NCBI GenBank assembly: GCA_016763975.1
Contig: JAESSS010000086.1
Span: 1 to 54,592, forward strand
Length of the DNA: 54,592 nucleotides
DNA from: Candidatus Altimarinota bacterium
GTDB taxonomy: Bacteria > Patescibacteriota > Gracilibacteria > UBA1369 > LOWO2-01-FULL-3
Direction of reading: 5' to 3'
A model generated the notes under the pieces. That model searched no databases. It was not told the DNA's origin and saw only the letters and a list, made by a program, of their open reading frames with translations. Numbering within the stretch: position 1 is the stretch's first letter; each line of letters begins with the position of its first letter. The translations under genes and the position numbers were made by a program. Below, piece after piece: positions 1 to 6,711 of the stretch.

Positions 1-413
1 TGCAAGTCTTCGCAAGATTTATAGACTGGTTTTAAAGCAGTCTGTATATCAGTATAAGTATATTCCTGCTCCCTATCAAACACAAAATATACAATTAGTT
101 TTCCGTAATCCATTTTCAAATTTGTTTGTAGGCAAACTTCAGGTTTTTGGTAATGGCCGCGGTTTTTTATATTTTCAATTAACTTGAGAATAGCATCGGC
201 AAACCTTTGCCCCATTCTTTTACTAAAACCTCCTAAAAACTCTACTGCCACATATAGGACAAGTCCCACTGGAAACCAGTGATACCCTCCTTTGGCTCCC
301 ATGTCTGATCTTTTCTCTTTAATTGAATATCCCACTTTTTCTAATTCTTCTTTGAGAGCAGTATGGTCTTTTTTACTAACGCTTCCTTCATCTGTTATTA
401 AGTTGATTCTCAT
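1..413 (-). CDS. hypothetical protein, 3' end outside window
   Basis: An open frame of 137 codons starts at ATG (411-413 on the plus strand) and runs off the left edge of the window, so the C-terminus is missing. The visible protein begins MRINLITDEG and contains a short hydrophobic stretch (FPVGLVLYVAVEFLGGF, about residues 47-63), then a charged helix-rich part. I do not recognise the family. It is the outermost visible gene of the repeat-containing accessory region and shares the minus orientation of most genes there. Function unknown. Confidence 0.6.
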   Translation of the reverse strand, partial: MRINLITDEGSVSKKDHTALKEELEKVGYSIKEKRSDMGAKGGYHWFPVGLVLYVAVEFLGGFSKRMGQRFADAILKLIENIKNRGHYQKPEVCLQTNLKMDYGKLIVYFVFDREQEYTYTDIQTALKPVYKSCEDL

Positions 414-524
414 TATTTAATAGTTATATGAATAATATTAAAGCCATATTACGTTTGTTGCATTCCATCAAGGGCCTGATGAGAAAACATTTTAGATATA
501 CGCTGTCATGTGCTGTTTATTTAC

Positions 525-1007
525 CTAATCTAAGTATCCTTCTTCGTCAAAGTGCTTGAAAAGTTTGCAAATTTCTAGGCATTCTTTCGAATTTTTTTCC
601 AATTCATTAGCTGTGATTTTACTTTTATAGTACTCATGTTGTAGATCATTTCTAAATTTATGGAGACTTCGTACCTTGGTTATTAGGCTGGGAGTTACGT
701 CTATGCATGGTGAGATAGAGGTGTTGAGAATTCCGTCTAAAATTCCTAGAAATTTGTACTTCCAAGAGTCATCGGATTTTAAGCTTTTGGCAATTTCTTT
801 TTTTAATTTTTTCCAATTTTTAGGTGGAATTCCTGTATGAGCCTCTAGTTCATCTAATTGATCTTGAGGTATGTCATCTATAGGTATGTATTCCGTTAGT
901 TTGCTGGAAAAAAAATCAATAAATTGAACTCCAATGCTGATCAATTCAAAGTATCTTTTTTGAGAGAATAATTTTTCAAGTTTTTCTATTTCGGAAGTGT
1001 ATTTCAT
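525..1007 (-). CDS. hypothetical protein with HEPN-like RNDLQH motif
   Basis: A 160-residue, helix-rich, charged protein. Residues 119-124 read RNDLQH, which fits the R-(N)-x3-H active-site pattern of HEPN ribonuclease domains common in toxin and abortive-infection proteins; helices on both sides are compatible with that fold. HEPN toxins often pair with a nucleotidyltransferase antitoxin (MNT), but no such gene is adjacent. It lies just left of repeat copy A. The HEPN assignment rests on one short motif and is tentative; otherwise unknown. Confidence 0.6.
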   Translation of the reverse strand: MKYTSEIEKLEKLFSQKRYFELISIGVQFIDFFSSKLTEYIPIDDIPQDQLDELEAHTGIPPKNWKKLKKEIAKSLKSDDSWKYKFLGILDGILNTSISPCIDVTPSLITKVRSLHKFRNDLQHEYYKSKITANELEKNSKECLEICKLFKHFDEEGYLD

Positions 1008-1064
1008 TAATTTTAATTGAATGGCATATTTACTTAACTATAGTTCATGTGAATTTTACCATAT

Positions 1065-1193
1065 GCTACACTCCTTTCAGTCACACAGAATGTACCCCAC
1101 TAGCACTTCTACATTACTAATGGTGCGACTCTACTGAAACGGCTAGGCTAAGCTGAAAACATCCTTTCAAACACAGGCAGAATGCATGGTAAG
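1065..1193. repeat. attC-like structured repeat, copy A
   Basis: Full-length copy of the element that punctuates the first 7 kb. Left arm GTCACACAGAATGTA, variable middle, TACATT, right arm GGTGCGACTCTAC, then a GGCTAGGCTAAGCT block and ACATCCTTTCAAACACA..CAGAATGCATGGTAAG. AGTCACAC can pair with GGTGCGACT (one A-C mismatch) and AATGTA with TACATT, giving two stems separated by unpaired spacers. Similarity to copies C and E continues about 18 bp further right, almost to the stop of the gene at 1221; similarity to copy E extends left to about 1030. Confidence 0.85.
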
Positions 1194-1220
1194 TAGGGTG
1201 TCCTGGGGAGGGCTCTAGTT

Positions 1221-2453
1221 TTATTTCTCGCTACTTTCAAGTCTCTCGAAAAGTGCATCTAACTTCTGTTGTTCATCTGTTCGGATGTATTCTATTCGTA
1301 GAAGGGTTTGAATTCTATTTGCTGCGATACCAGTTTTTTCAGAGACTTCTCTTGCTGTTAGATTAAATCGGGTTTTGAAAGAGTTTATGAGTGTTTGAAA
1401 TGCTGTTTTATCTAATGTTTCTTTTTCCAAGGTTGCGTTACCACTTTCAAGACTTTTCCAAAATTTGCTTAAGCTTTCTTGTTCTTCTGCCTTGATATAT
1501 TTGTAGCGTGTAAGTAAAGCAGATAGCCTACTTGCTTTGATGCCAGTGTGTTCTGATATATCATTTTGTGTTGCGCCAAATCGGGTTTTGAAAGAGTTAA
1601 TATATTCTCGGAATGCTACTCTATCTAATTTGATTTTTCCTCTTGGTCCGATTGGCCTTTTTTTTCTTAGAGTGATTCTTCCACTTTCAAGCTCTTGCCA
1701 GAAGGAGTCAATTCTCTGCTGCTCGTGTACTTTGATGGTTTTATTTTTATTGTGTTTAAGTAGGTCTATTAGACCGTTTCTTTTGATGCCAGTGTGCTCA
1801 ACTATGTCGTCCCATGTTGCACCAAATTGTGTTTTAAATGAGGCAATGTATTTTCTGAAAGCGGCTTTGTCTAATTTGATTTTTGCATTTGGATTTGTTG
1901 TTGTTTGTACTTCAGCTAGAGTTTCACTGAGAATGGTGCTTATATCATTTGCTGTTAATCTTATGTGTTCATTACGAAGGCTTCCTCCCTCGAATAATTT
2001 AAGCCAACTAGCGTTGTTTGATAGGAGTTTTTCTATTTTGTGGAAGGGGCCGTACGAATATGTGGGATTCATACCTGCTTGATCTTTCCAATTCGCATAG
2101 TCTCTTTCTGTGCAAAACTGGTCTCCCATTAATCTTAGTAGCTTTTTGTAATGAGGGTTGCTTTTGCTTGTTGCACAAACTCTTTCAACTTCTGTGCTAG
2201 CTTTTTCTCTTAAATTTAGAACTGATGCGATGATTGTAGCGTCTTCTGGAGAAAATGTTGATTGATATGTTGTTTTTAGAGTTTGATCCTGGTTTACAGT
2301 TTCGATAATTTCGGAGACTGCTTGGGCGATTGCTTGTGAAGCTTTAGATTGAATTTTCCCTACTTCGGCAGGTGTGTGCAGTACATTCTTGATAGCTTTT
2401 ATGGCTGCTTTTAAAGGGGTAACTTCATTTGCTTTGTGTTGAGCTAAGATCAT
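1221..2453 (-). CDS. protein with three tandem HTH-like repeats
   Basis: 410 residues. The C-terminal half has three homologous units of about 65 residues (about 192-258, 274-338, 346-408). Each reads LDk.AF..yI.SFKT.Fg.t..di.EhTGIk...l..LL.....i...Eq....fw..LESg, with the helix-turn-helix look of XRE-type domains. The N-terminal 190 residues are helical and not recognised; they contain two Cys (93, 114). Three DNA-binding-like domains in one chain could contact a repeated target. The stop lies within about 10 bp of the extended repeat copy A. Regulatory or phage-defence roles are possible; nothing proves either. Confidence 0.75.
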   Translation of the reverse strand: MILAQHKANEVTPLKAAIKAIKNVLHTPAEVGKIQSKASQAIAQAVSEIIETVNQDQTLKTTYQSTFSPEDATIIASVLNLREKASTEVERVCATSKSNPHYKKLLRLMGDQFCTERDYANWKDQAGMNPTYSYGPFHKIEKLLSNNASWLKLFEGGSLRNEHIRLTANDISTILSETLAEVQTTTNPNAKIKLDKAAFRKYIASFKTQFGATWDDIVEHTGIKRNGLIDLLKHNKNKTIKVHEQQRIDSFWQELESGRITLRKKRPIGPRGKIKLDRVAFREYINSFKTRFGATQNDISEHTGIKASRLSALLTRYKYIKAEEQESLSKFWKSLESGNATLEKETLDKTAFQTLINSFKTRFNLTAREVSEKTGIAANRIQTLLRIEYIRTDEQQKLDALFERLESSEK

Positions 2454-2528
2454 TGGGTTGTTGATTATATCAAGGTACGAATTATGACTAATGTGAGCTG
2501 TTTTGTCAACTGGGCTGTGTTTGCATAT

Positions 2529-2657
2529 GTTACACTCCTTTCAGTCACACAGAATGTACCCCTCTAGCACTTCTTGATTACTCATGGTGCGACTCTACAA
2601 TTAGGGCTAAGGCAAGCTAAAAACATCCTTCCAAAGAGAGGCGAAATGAATGGTAAG
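2529..2657. repeat. attC-like structured repeat, copy B
   Basis: Same element as copy A with more divergence: left arm GTTACACTCCTTTCAGTCAC intact, middle TTGATTACTC instead of TACATTACTA, right arm ATGGTGCGACTCTAC, then AATTAGGGCTAAGGCAAGCT, ACATCCTTCC and GAATGGTAAG. It separates the triple-HTH gene (start 2453, minus) from the plus-strand gene at 2729. Confidence 0.8.
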
Positions 2658-2675
2658 TATCCGGTCCTCGAACCA

Positions 2676-2704
2676 TTGACGACCTCGGACTATTGATGTA
2701 TAGT
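2676..2704 (+). promoter_or_regulatory. sigma70-type promoter for the 2729 gene
   Basis: TTGACG (2676-2681), a 17-nt spacer and TATAGT (2699-2704). The predicted transcript starts near 2711, giving a leader of about 18 nt before ATG 2729. The promoter lies immediately right of repeat copy B, so this gene carries its own promoter. Confidence 0.6.
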
Positions 2705-2728
2705 TGACTCTATTTAATGTAGATAATT

Positions 2729-3088
2729 ATGTCTTTCAAAGGTCCAGAACAAACTTCATCAAGTACGAAAATTCGATTAGATAATATATTGGTAGATGGA
2801 CTTTTTGATGGACACGTTGTAGAGCTAAGATATATTAAAGCTCTTAATATATGCCCCATCATACATGGAGCTATTAGATTGGTGGAGGAGGGGGGTGAGT
2901 ATCAAATAAGCGTAATTGACCTAACTAAGACCGGTATCCCTGACTTTGGCGGAAGTTTTGGCATTACTATAGAGCTTGATAGTGAGGGGAATGTCAAAAA
3001 TGCTTCACACAACAGACCCTACAGACTTCTTGAAAACCCCGAGGGAGTTCTTGAAGAAATATTGATGGTGTTGGAAGAACAAATATAA
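2729..3088 (+). CDS. hypothetical small protein
   Basis: 119 residues, no membrane segment or signal peptide, not recognised. The middle has a beta-strand look (GAIRLVEEGGEYQISVIDLT) and the end is a short acidic helix. The start follows GATAATTATG, the A/T-rich context used across the window. It is the only plus-strand gene in the repeat array; its TAA stop is followed after TA by the GTCACAC arm of repeat copy C, so gene and repeat abut exactly. Confidence 0.6.
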   Translation: MSFKGPEQTSSSTKIRLDNILVDGLFDGHVVELRYIKALNICPIIHGAIRLVEEGGEYQISVIDLTKTGIPDFGGSFGITIELDSEGNVKNASHNRPYRLLENPEGVLEEILMVLEEQI

Positions 3089-3089
3089 T

Positions 3090-3204
3090 AGTCACACAGA
3101 ATGTATCTCTCTAGCACTTCTACATTATAAATGGTGCGACTCTACTGAAACGGCTAGGCTAAGCTAAAAACATCCTTTCAAACACAGTCAGAATGCATGG
3201 TAAG
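3090..3204. repeat. attC-like structured repeat, copy C
   Basis: Copy lacking the left flank (CTACACTCCTTTCA) seen in A and B: the element begins at AGTCACACAG directly after the stop of the 2729 gene. AATGTA and TACATT arms are present, followed by ATGGTGCGACTCTAC, GGCTAGGCTAAGCT, ACATCCTTTCAAACACA and GCATGGTAAG. Similarity to copy A continues through GGTGTCC.GGGG to about 3222, right up to the stop of the fic gene at 3224. Confidence 0.85.
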
Positions 3205-3223
3205 TCTGGTGTCCGGGGGGGGG

Positions 3224-4354
3224 TTAACTTATGAATATGTTTAGGTAGTCTTTATAAATGTATGTTCGATCGTAGGATTCTACCTCATTTTTGACTTCTA
3301 GAATTGATAGTTTTATAAAGCGGTCAATCAGTTTCTGTGCGCCAGCACGTGTGAAGCCTGTCCATTTCATAATAGTTTTACTTGAAATGATAGGTTCACC
3401 ATAAAGTTTTTCTAAAACTGAGACACCGCTTGTTGCTTCTCGTTTTGCTAGAGCTTGCATTTTGGCCATGTCCTTTTTCCAAAGAGTAGTTATTTTCCTG
3501 CAAATTTCGATTGAGTCTTTTGCTGTTTCAATTATGCCATCTAAGAAAAATTCGACCCAGGCTGTGATATCTCCTTCATGATAGTTTTGTAGTTTTTGAT
3601 AGTATATTTTCTGATGTTTTTTGAAATAAGAGGAAAGAAATAAAACAGGTTTTTCTAGTATTTCTCTTTGTGTCCATAGCATGGTGATCAGTAGTCGACC
3701 CATGCGTCCATTTCCATCTAAAAAGGGGTGAATGCTTTCGAATTGAGCGTGTATGAGGGCGCTATGAATGAGTGGTAGATAAGTTTTTTCTTCGTAAATG
3801 AATTTTTCCAAATCACCAAGTGTACGTTTAATTTCATGTGCTGGAGGTGGTACGTAGGATGCGTTTGATGGAAGAGTTCCTCCAATCCAGTTTTGTGTTT
3901 TTCGAAAATTCCCTGGATCAGCATAATGAGATGCGCGAGCACCATCCATGAGCTTTGAATGTAGCTCTTTAATAAGTCTTAATGAAATAGGAAATGTTTT
4001 TATTCTTTGCATCCCATAATGTAGTGCCTTGATGTAATAAAGGATGTCGTCAGCATCAGTGTCTTTGGTAGCTACTCCAGCTTTTTTTTCTAGGGCATCT
4101 ATCATTGTAGCTTTTGTGCCTTCAATTTGTGCAGATGAAGTTGCGTCTTTTAACTCAAACATTTTCAAAAAGAAATCTACATTGGGTAAGGTGTGGGTGA
4201 TTCCGTCTAGTTTTCCAACATAACGTTCTGCTTTTGCTGCTTTAACCCCTAAAGATCTTATTGTTGCTTCTAATCCTTTTGGTGGAAATGGATGGGGGAT
4301 AAAGGCTGAAAAGCCTTCTTTTTGTTGAATGTTTTTGCCAATTTCTATTTGCAT
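3224..4354 (-). CDS. fic: Fic family protein (AMP-transferase-like, class II)
   Basis: 376 residues. The Fic core motif HPFLDGNGRMGR is intact at 209-220, with catalytic H209. An N-terminal inhibitory-helix motif of the S-x-x-x-E-G type is at 74-79 (SAQIEG), marking a class II Fic protein whose activity is normally restrained in cis. An N-terminal Fic_N-like part precedes the core, and residues about 322-370 look like a winged helix, common in DNA-binding Fic proteins. Family members transfer AMP or related groups to target proteins; some act as toxins. It sits alone between repeat copies C and D, with a palindrome upstream. Confidence 0.9.
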   Translation of the reverse strand: MQIEIGKNIQQKEGFSAFIPHPFPPKGLEATIRSLGVKAAKAERYVGKLDGITHTLPNVDFFLKMFELKDATSSAQIEGTKATMIDALEKKAGVATKDTDADDILYYIKALHYGMQRIKTFPISLRLIKELHSKLMDGARASHYADPGNFRKTQNWIGGTLPSNASYVPPPAHEIKRTLGDLEKFIYEEKTYLPLIHSALIHAQFESIHPFLDGNGRMGRLLITMLWTQREILEKPVLFLSSYFKKHQKIYYQKLQNYHEGDITAWVEFFLDGIIETAKDSIEICRKITTLWKKDMAKMQALAKREATSGVSVLEKLYGEPIISSKTIMKWTGFTRAGAQKLIDRFIKLSILEVKNEVESYDRTYIYKDYLNIFIS

Positions 4355-4418
4355 ATTTAGTATCTATTAGGGTTCGCTATGTATACTAACTTAGCATTTA
4401 GTTTACTTTGGTGCAATG

Positions 4419-4435
4419 GATAGTTACTAACTATC
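4419..4435. promoter_or_regulatory. 17-bp perfect palindrome upstream of fic
   Basis: GATAGTTA-C-TAACTATC is a perfect inverted repeat with 8-bp arms, 65-81 bp upstream of the fic start. The Fic C-terminus looks like a winged helix, so autoregulation is conceivable, but no promoter could be placed with confidence. The related sequence AACTATAGTT occurs left of repeat copies A and E. Confidence 0.4.
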
Positions 4436-4476
4436 AGTTTGTTAAAAATTTGTTTAGATTAAATTTAACTTTTGTT

Positions 4477-4605
4477 GCTACACTCCAAATAGTCACACAG
4501 AATGTACCCCTCCGACCCTTCTTGATTACTCACGGTGCGACTCTACTGAAACGGCTAGGCTAAGCTAAAAACATCCTTTCAAACACAGGCAGAATGCATG
4601 GTAAG
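4477..4605. repeat. attC-like structured repeat, copy D
   Basis: Full-length copy: GCTACACTCCAAATA, then GTCACACAGAATGTACCCC, TTGATTACTCACGGTGCGACTC and the GGCTAGGCTAAGCT block through GCATGGTAAG. It lies between fic and the 108-residue gene. The remainder of 4355-4743 contains the fic upstream region and the out-of-frame tail of the next gene. Confidence 0.85.
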
Positions 4606-4688
4606 GATGTAGCTCTGGAGCTTTACCCCTTCCTTTTATACCAAACGTAGCCGCCTATTCCTGTTAGGAGGGTGGGGGTTGCCAATTT

Positions 4689-4790
4689 TTATTTTCGTCC
4701 CAGTAAACCTTTAATCTTTGCAGTGATTTGGGCTGTTAGTTTATCAATTGCCGTGATTTCTACAACAGATACGGTGTCTCTGTCTCGTGC
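4689..4790 (-). other. out-of-frame C-terminal continuation of the 5070 gene
   Basis: Near the end of the gene at 4744-5070, a frame shifted by one base continues ARDRDTVSVVEITAIDKL then TAQITAKIKGLLGRK to a TAA at 4689-4691. This reads like a natural amphipathic helical C-terminus, unlike the annotated ending (HSTRQRHRICCRNHGN). A one-base insertion in the ACACACA run near 4793-4800 would explain it. It could be a real frameshift or a sequence error. Confidence 0.5.
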
Positions 4791-5070
4791 TGTGTGTTAG
4801 TTTGCCGTTAAGTGCTTGTATGAGAAGCAGTTCTTCTTTTTGTGCGCCAAATTGTACTTCTTTTCGTCTATCAGTTTGTGGCCCAATAACACAGGCTCCA
4901 GTTTTTCGGCTATAAATGATTTCATCTCCTACTGGAAGGTCCAGACCTAGATTATTTGCAATTAATAGGCGAACTGCAAACATTGGTAAACCAGCGGGAA
5001 GGTCGGGGCATATTATAGCCCTAGGTGTTTCCTGATCATTGTCTGGGTTTTCTGCGCTTGTTTCAGTCAT
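4744..5070 (-). CDS. hypothetical protein, probably frameshifted at its end
   Basis: 108 residues as read; not recognised. Residues 18-70 look folded (PDLPAGLPMFAVRLLIANN, then LPVGDEIIYSRKTGACVIGP). The last 16 residues are Arg/His/Cys-rich and do not resemble a natural C-terminus; a better one lies one frame away (see 4689-4790). The gene sits 13 bp downstream of the 5084-5611 membrane protein gene, in the same orientation, so they may be co-transcribed. Confidence 0.5.
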   Translation of the reverse strand: MTETSAENPDNDQETPRAIICPDLPAGLPMFAVRLLIANNLGLDLPVGDEIIYSRKTGACVIGPQTDRRKEVQFGAQKEELLLIQALNGKLTHSTRQRHRICCRNHGN

Positions 5071-5083
5071 TTTGTATACGTTG

Positions 5084-5611
5084 TTAGGTGATGTGTTTTT
5101 GTTTTTTCCCCATCTTTGTTAGACCTTTGTGTATTCCCAAAATTGTAACCATGCTAAGTGCTGTGAAATAGATAACGTAGTGAGTAAAGAACTTTATTAT
5201 AACATTTCTATGAAAAAAATTCCAAAAACTGCAATTCCATTGCAATCCCTTTAAACCTGTACACGTAAAATTTAGATCTGTTGTTGGCCCAACGGTTTCT
5301 GATAGGGCCATGCTGTAAACAATGTAAGAGCTTAGCAATAAAAGTAAGATGACTATGTACAATACGAATGTTTTGATTTTTAAGTTTTGGGGATTTTTCA
5401 TTTTTAGTTTTCTTCGATCCCACAAAGTTTTAGCCAGCCCTATTAAGATGAGTGCTATTGAAGGCCAAAAGGTGACCATGGATAGAACACCGAATATAAC
5501 TGGATTAGAGTTAACATTGCCAAATATTAATGTTAGCAAAAGTGGACCAGTACCAATTACTAGAATGGCTATACCAACTTTTATGATCATACTAAGTTTA
5601 GATTTATCCAT
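5084..5611 (-). CDS. hypothetical membrane protein, four TM segments
   Basis: 175 residues with four strong hydrophobic segments (about 9-30, 38-60, 82-104 and 140-160). A short loop between segments three and four contains two Cys (FTCTGLKGLQWNCSF). No family recognised. It is the middle of three closely spaced minus-strand genes between repeat copies D and E; the neighbour at 5642 also encodes a membrane protein, so the pair may form a small membrane complex. Confidence 0.6.
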   Translation of the reverse strand: MDKSKLSMIIKVGIAILVIGTGPLLLTLIFGNVNSNPVIFGVLSMVTFWPSIALILIGLAKTLWDRRKLKMKNPQNLKIKTFVLYIVILLLLLSSYIVYSMALSETVGPTTDLNFTCTGLKGLQWNCSFWNFFHRNVIIKFFTHYVIYFTALSMVTILGIHKGLTKMGKKQKHIT

Positions 5612-5641
5612 ATTTTCTGATTAGAAACAAAAATATTTCAG

Positions 5642-5917
5642 CTATACGTTGTTAAGTGATGTAAATTTTTTTATCATATATCCCAGGAATATTCCGACAA
5701 ATACTAGTATTGGCAAACTTAGGATTATTGTAGTAGGCAAAAATAATCCATGCTGGGCAACTAAGAAATCTGGCCAACCTGTAATTTTAGTTCCAATTGC
5801 TAGGTTAAATTTTTGTGAAAGCCATAGTAAAAAGAATAAAATGGGGGTGACTATGACAATACTGATGTAGATAATCAATACATTGAGTATTTCTCTAAAC
5901 TTATTTTTGCTGTTCAT
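5642..5917 (-). CDS. hypothetical small membrane protein, two TM segments
   Basis: 91 residues with hydrophobic segments at about 10-34 and 60-82, separated by a short polar loop (KFNLAIGTKITGWPDFLVAQHG). Not recognised. It is the first gene of a probable three-gene set (5642, 5084, 4744) and starts just inside repeat copy E. Confidence 0.55.
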   Translation of the reverse strand: MNSKNKFREILNVLIIYISIVIVTPILFFLLWLSQKFNLAIGTKITGWPDFLVAQHGLFLPTTIILSLPILVFVGIFLGYMIKKFTSLNNV

Positions 5918-5939
5918 AACTTATCTGTAAAAATTTTAT

Positions 5940-6012
5940 TTCACTTAACTATAGTTTATGTGAACTATACCATATTCTAGGTTCTGTTTAGTTGTACAGA
6001 ATGAATGGTAAG
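5940..6012. repeat. attC-like repeat, copy E (internally deleted)
   Basis: The left flank TTCACTTAACTATAGTTTAT matches the left flank of copy A, and the right end ACAGAATGAATGGTAAG plus GGTGTC matches the right ends of A, B and C, but the middle of the element (both arms) is missing. Its right end codes for the last residues of the gene at 5988. Confidence 0.65.
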
Positions 6013-6305
6013 TTTGGTGTCGTGGAGATTTTTAGTGCAAAGTTCTTTCTGGGGTCGCCAGTCATTATTCCATCAACCACTTGTGCAAGTGTCGGACCCT
6101 CTACCTGAATTTGGCCATGCTTAAATGCTAAATGTTGGGATACTTCGAATGCTCCATTTTCACCAAGTGTCACGCTTGCTATTACTTCATTATCTACGTC
6201 GAGCACACAAAGGCCTTGAGGGTTTGTGGTATGCCGCATGTCCGTTGGCATATCCTGAGAAGTTCCATCTGGAGCTTGATACCCGACTTTAAAGATTGAT
6301 GTCAT
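5988..6305 (-). CDS. hypothetical protein
   Basis: 105 residues with no membrane segment or signal peptide. Alternating hydrophobic pattern (CVLDVDNEVIASVTLGENGAFEV) suggests a small beta-rich domain. Not recognised. The C-terminal residues NLPFILYN are encoded by the right end of the truncated repeat copy E, so the present reading-frame end was probably created when the repeat arrived or decayed. Confidence 0.5.
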   Translation of the reverse strand: MTSIFKVGYQAPDGTSQDMPTDMRHTTNPQGLCVLDVDNEVIASVTLGENGAFEVSQHLAFKHGQIQVEGPTLAQVVDGIMTGDPRKNFALKISTTPNLPFILYN

Positions 6306-6361
6306 TTTCCATAAATTAATTAGCTGCTATTCTCGCACATATTGGTATGTTACCTTCAATC

Positions 6362-6402
6362 GTCACACAGAATGTACCCCTCTAGCACTTCTATATTACT
6401 CA
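6362..6402. repeat. attC-like repeat, copy F, left half
   Basis: GTCACACAGAATGTACCCC through CTATATTACTCACC matches the left half of copies A-D and then stops abruptly. The missing right half resumes at 6679. The sequence left of GTCACACAG is unrelated to the left flanks of A, B and D, as in copy C, which marks a sharp element boundary at GTCACAC. Confidence 0.75.
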
Positions 6403-6584
6403 CCAACTGCCTCGTAGCCACTTCTGCTACCTGTGATCCTGCTTGCTGTAACAAGACTTGCGTGATAAGCAAATCTTTGTTTATGCAAATCTTGAAAGAT
6501 TGCTGCATCACCTTTAGCCTCATTTATCATACGAGCTAATATAAGTTGATCTTTCTGGGCATACTGGTCAGCCTCTACGTACAT
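6396..6584 (-). CDS. hypothetical small protein inserted inside repeat copy F
   Basis: 62 residues from the second ATG, which has AGGAAAG five bases upstream, one of the few good Shine-Dalgarno sites in the window; an ATG at 6599 would add five residues. The protein (MYVEADQYAQKDQLILARMI...) is a charged amphipathic helix with no recognised domain. The TAA stop lies inside the left half of repeat copy F, and the right half follows upstream of the gene, so this gene occupies the middle of a split repeat. Confidence 0.5.
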   Translation of the reverse strand: MYVEADQYAQKDQLILARMINEAKGDAAIFQDLHKQRFAYHASLVTASRITGSRSGYEAVGE

Positions 6585-6678
6585 TGTTTCTTTCCTCATT
6601 TTTGATATTCTGTTAAGTTCTCTAAAGTGCTGACTATACTTGATTCGTAGTGCTTTGTCAATAATGATTAGATTCTTG

Positions 6679-6699
6679 GAAAATGGTGCGACTCTACAA
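6679..6699. repeat. attC-like repeat, copy F, right fragment
   Basis: AAAATGGTGCGACTCTACAAG matches the right arm of copies A-D. It is separated from the left half of copy F by about 276 bp carrying the small gene 6396-6584. The distal block (GGCTAGG... GGTAAG) is absent. Confidence 0.6.
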
Positions 6700-6711
6700 G
6701 AATAGTAGAGG

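Noticed and set aside
1065-1193. Canonical integron attC site
   Set aside because: The topology is similar, but the GTTRRRY/RYYYAAC core boxes are missing and no integrase is in the window, so only attC-like is claimed.
1065-4605. CRISPR array
   Set aside because: Repeats are 115-130 bp, diverged, and separated by whole genes of different length; there are no short regular spacers and no cas genes.
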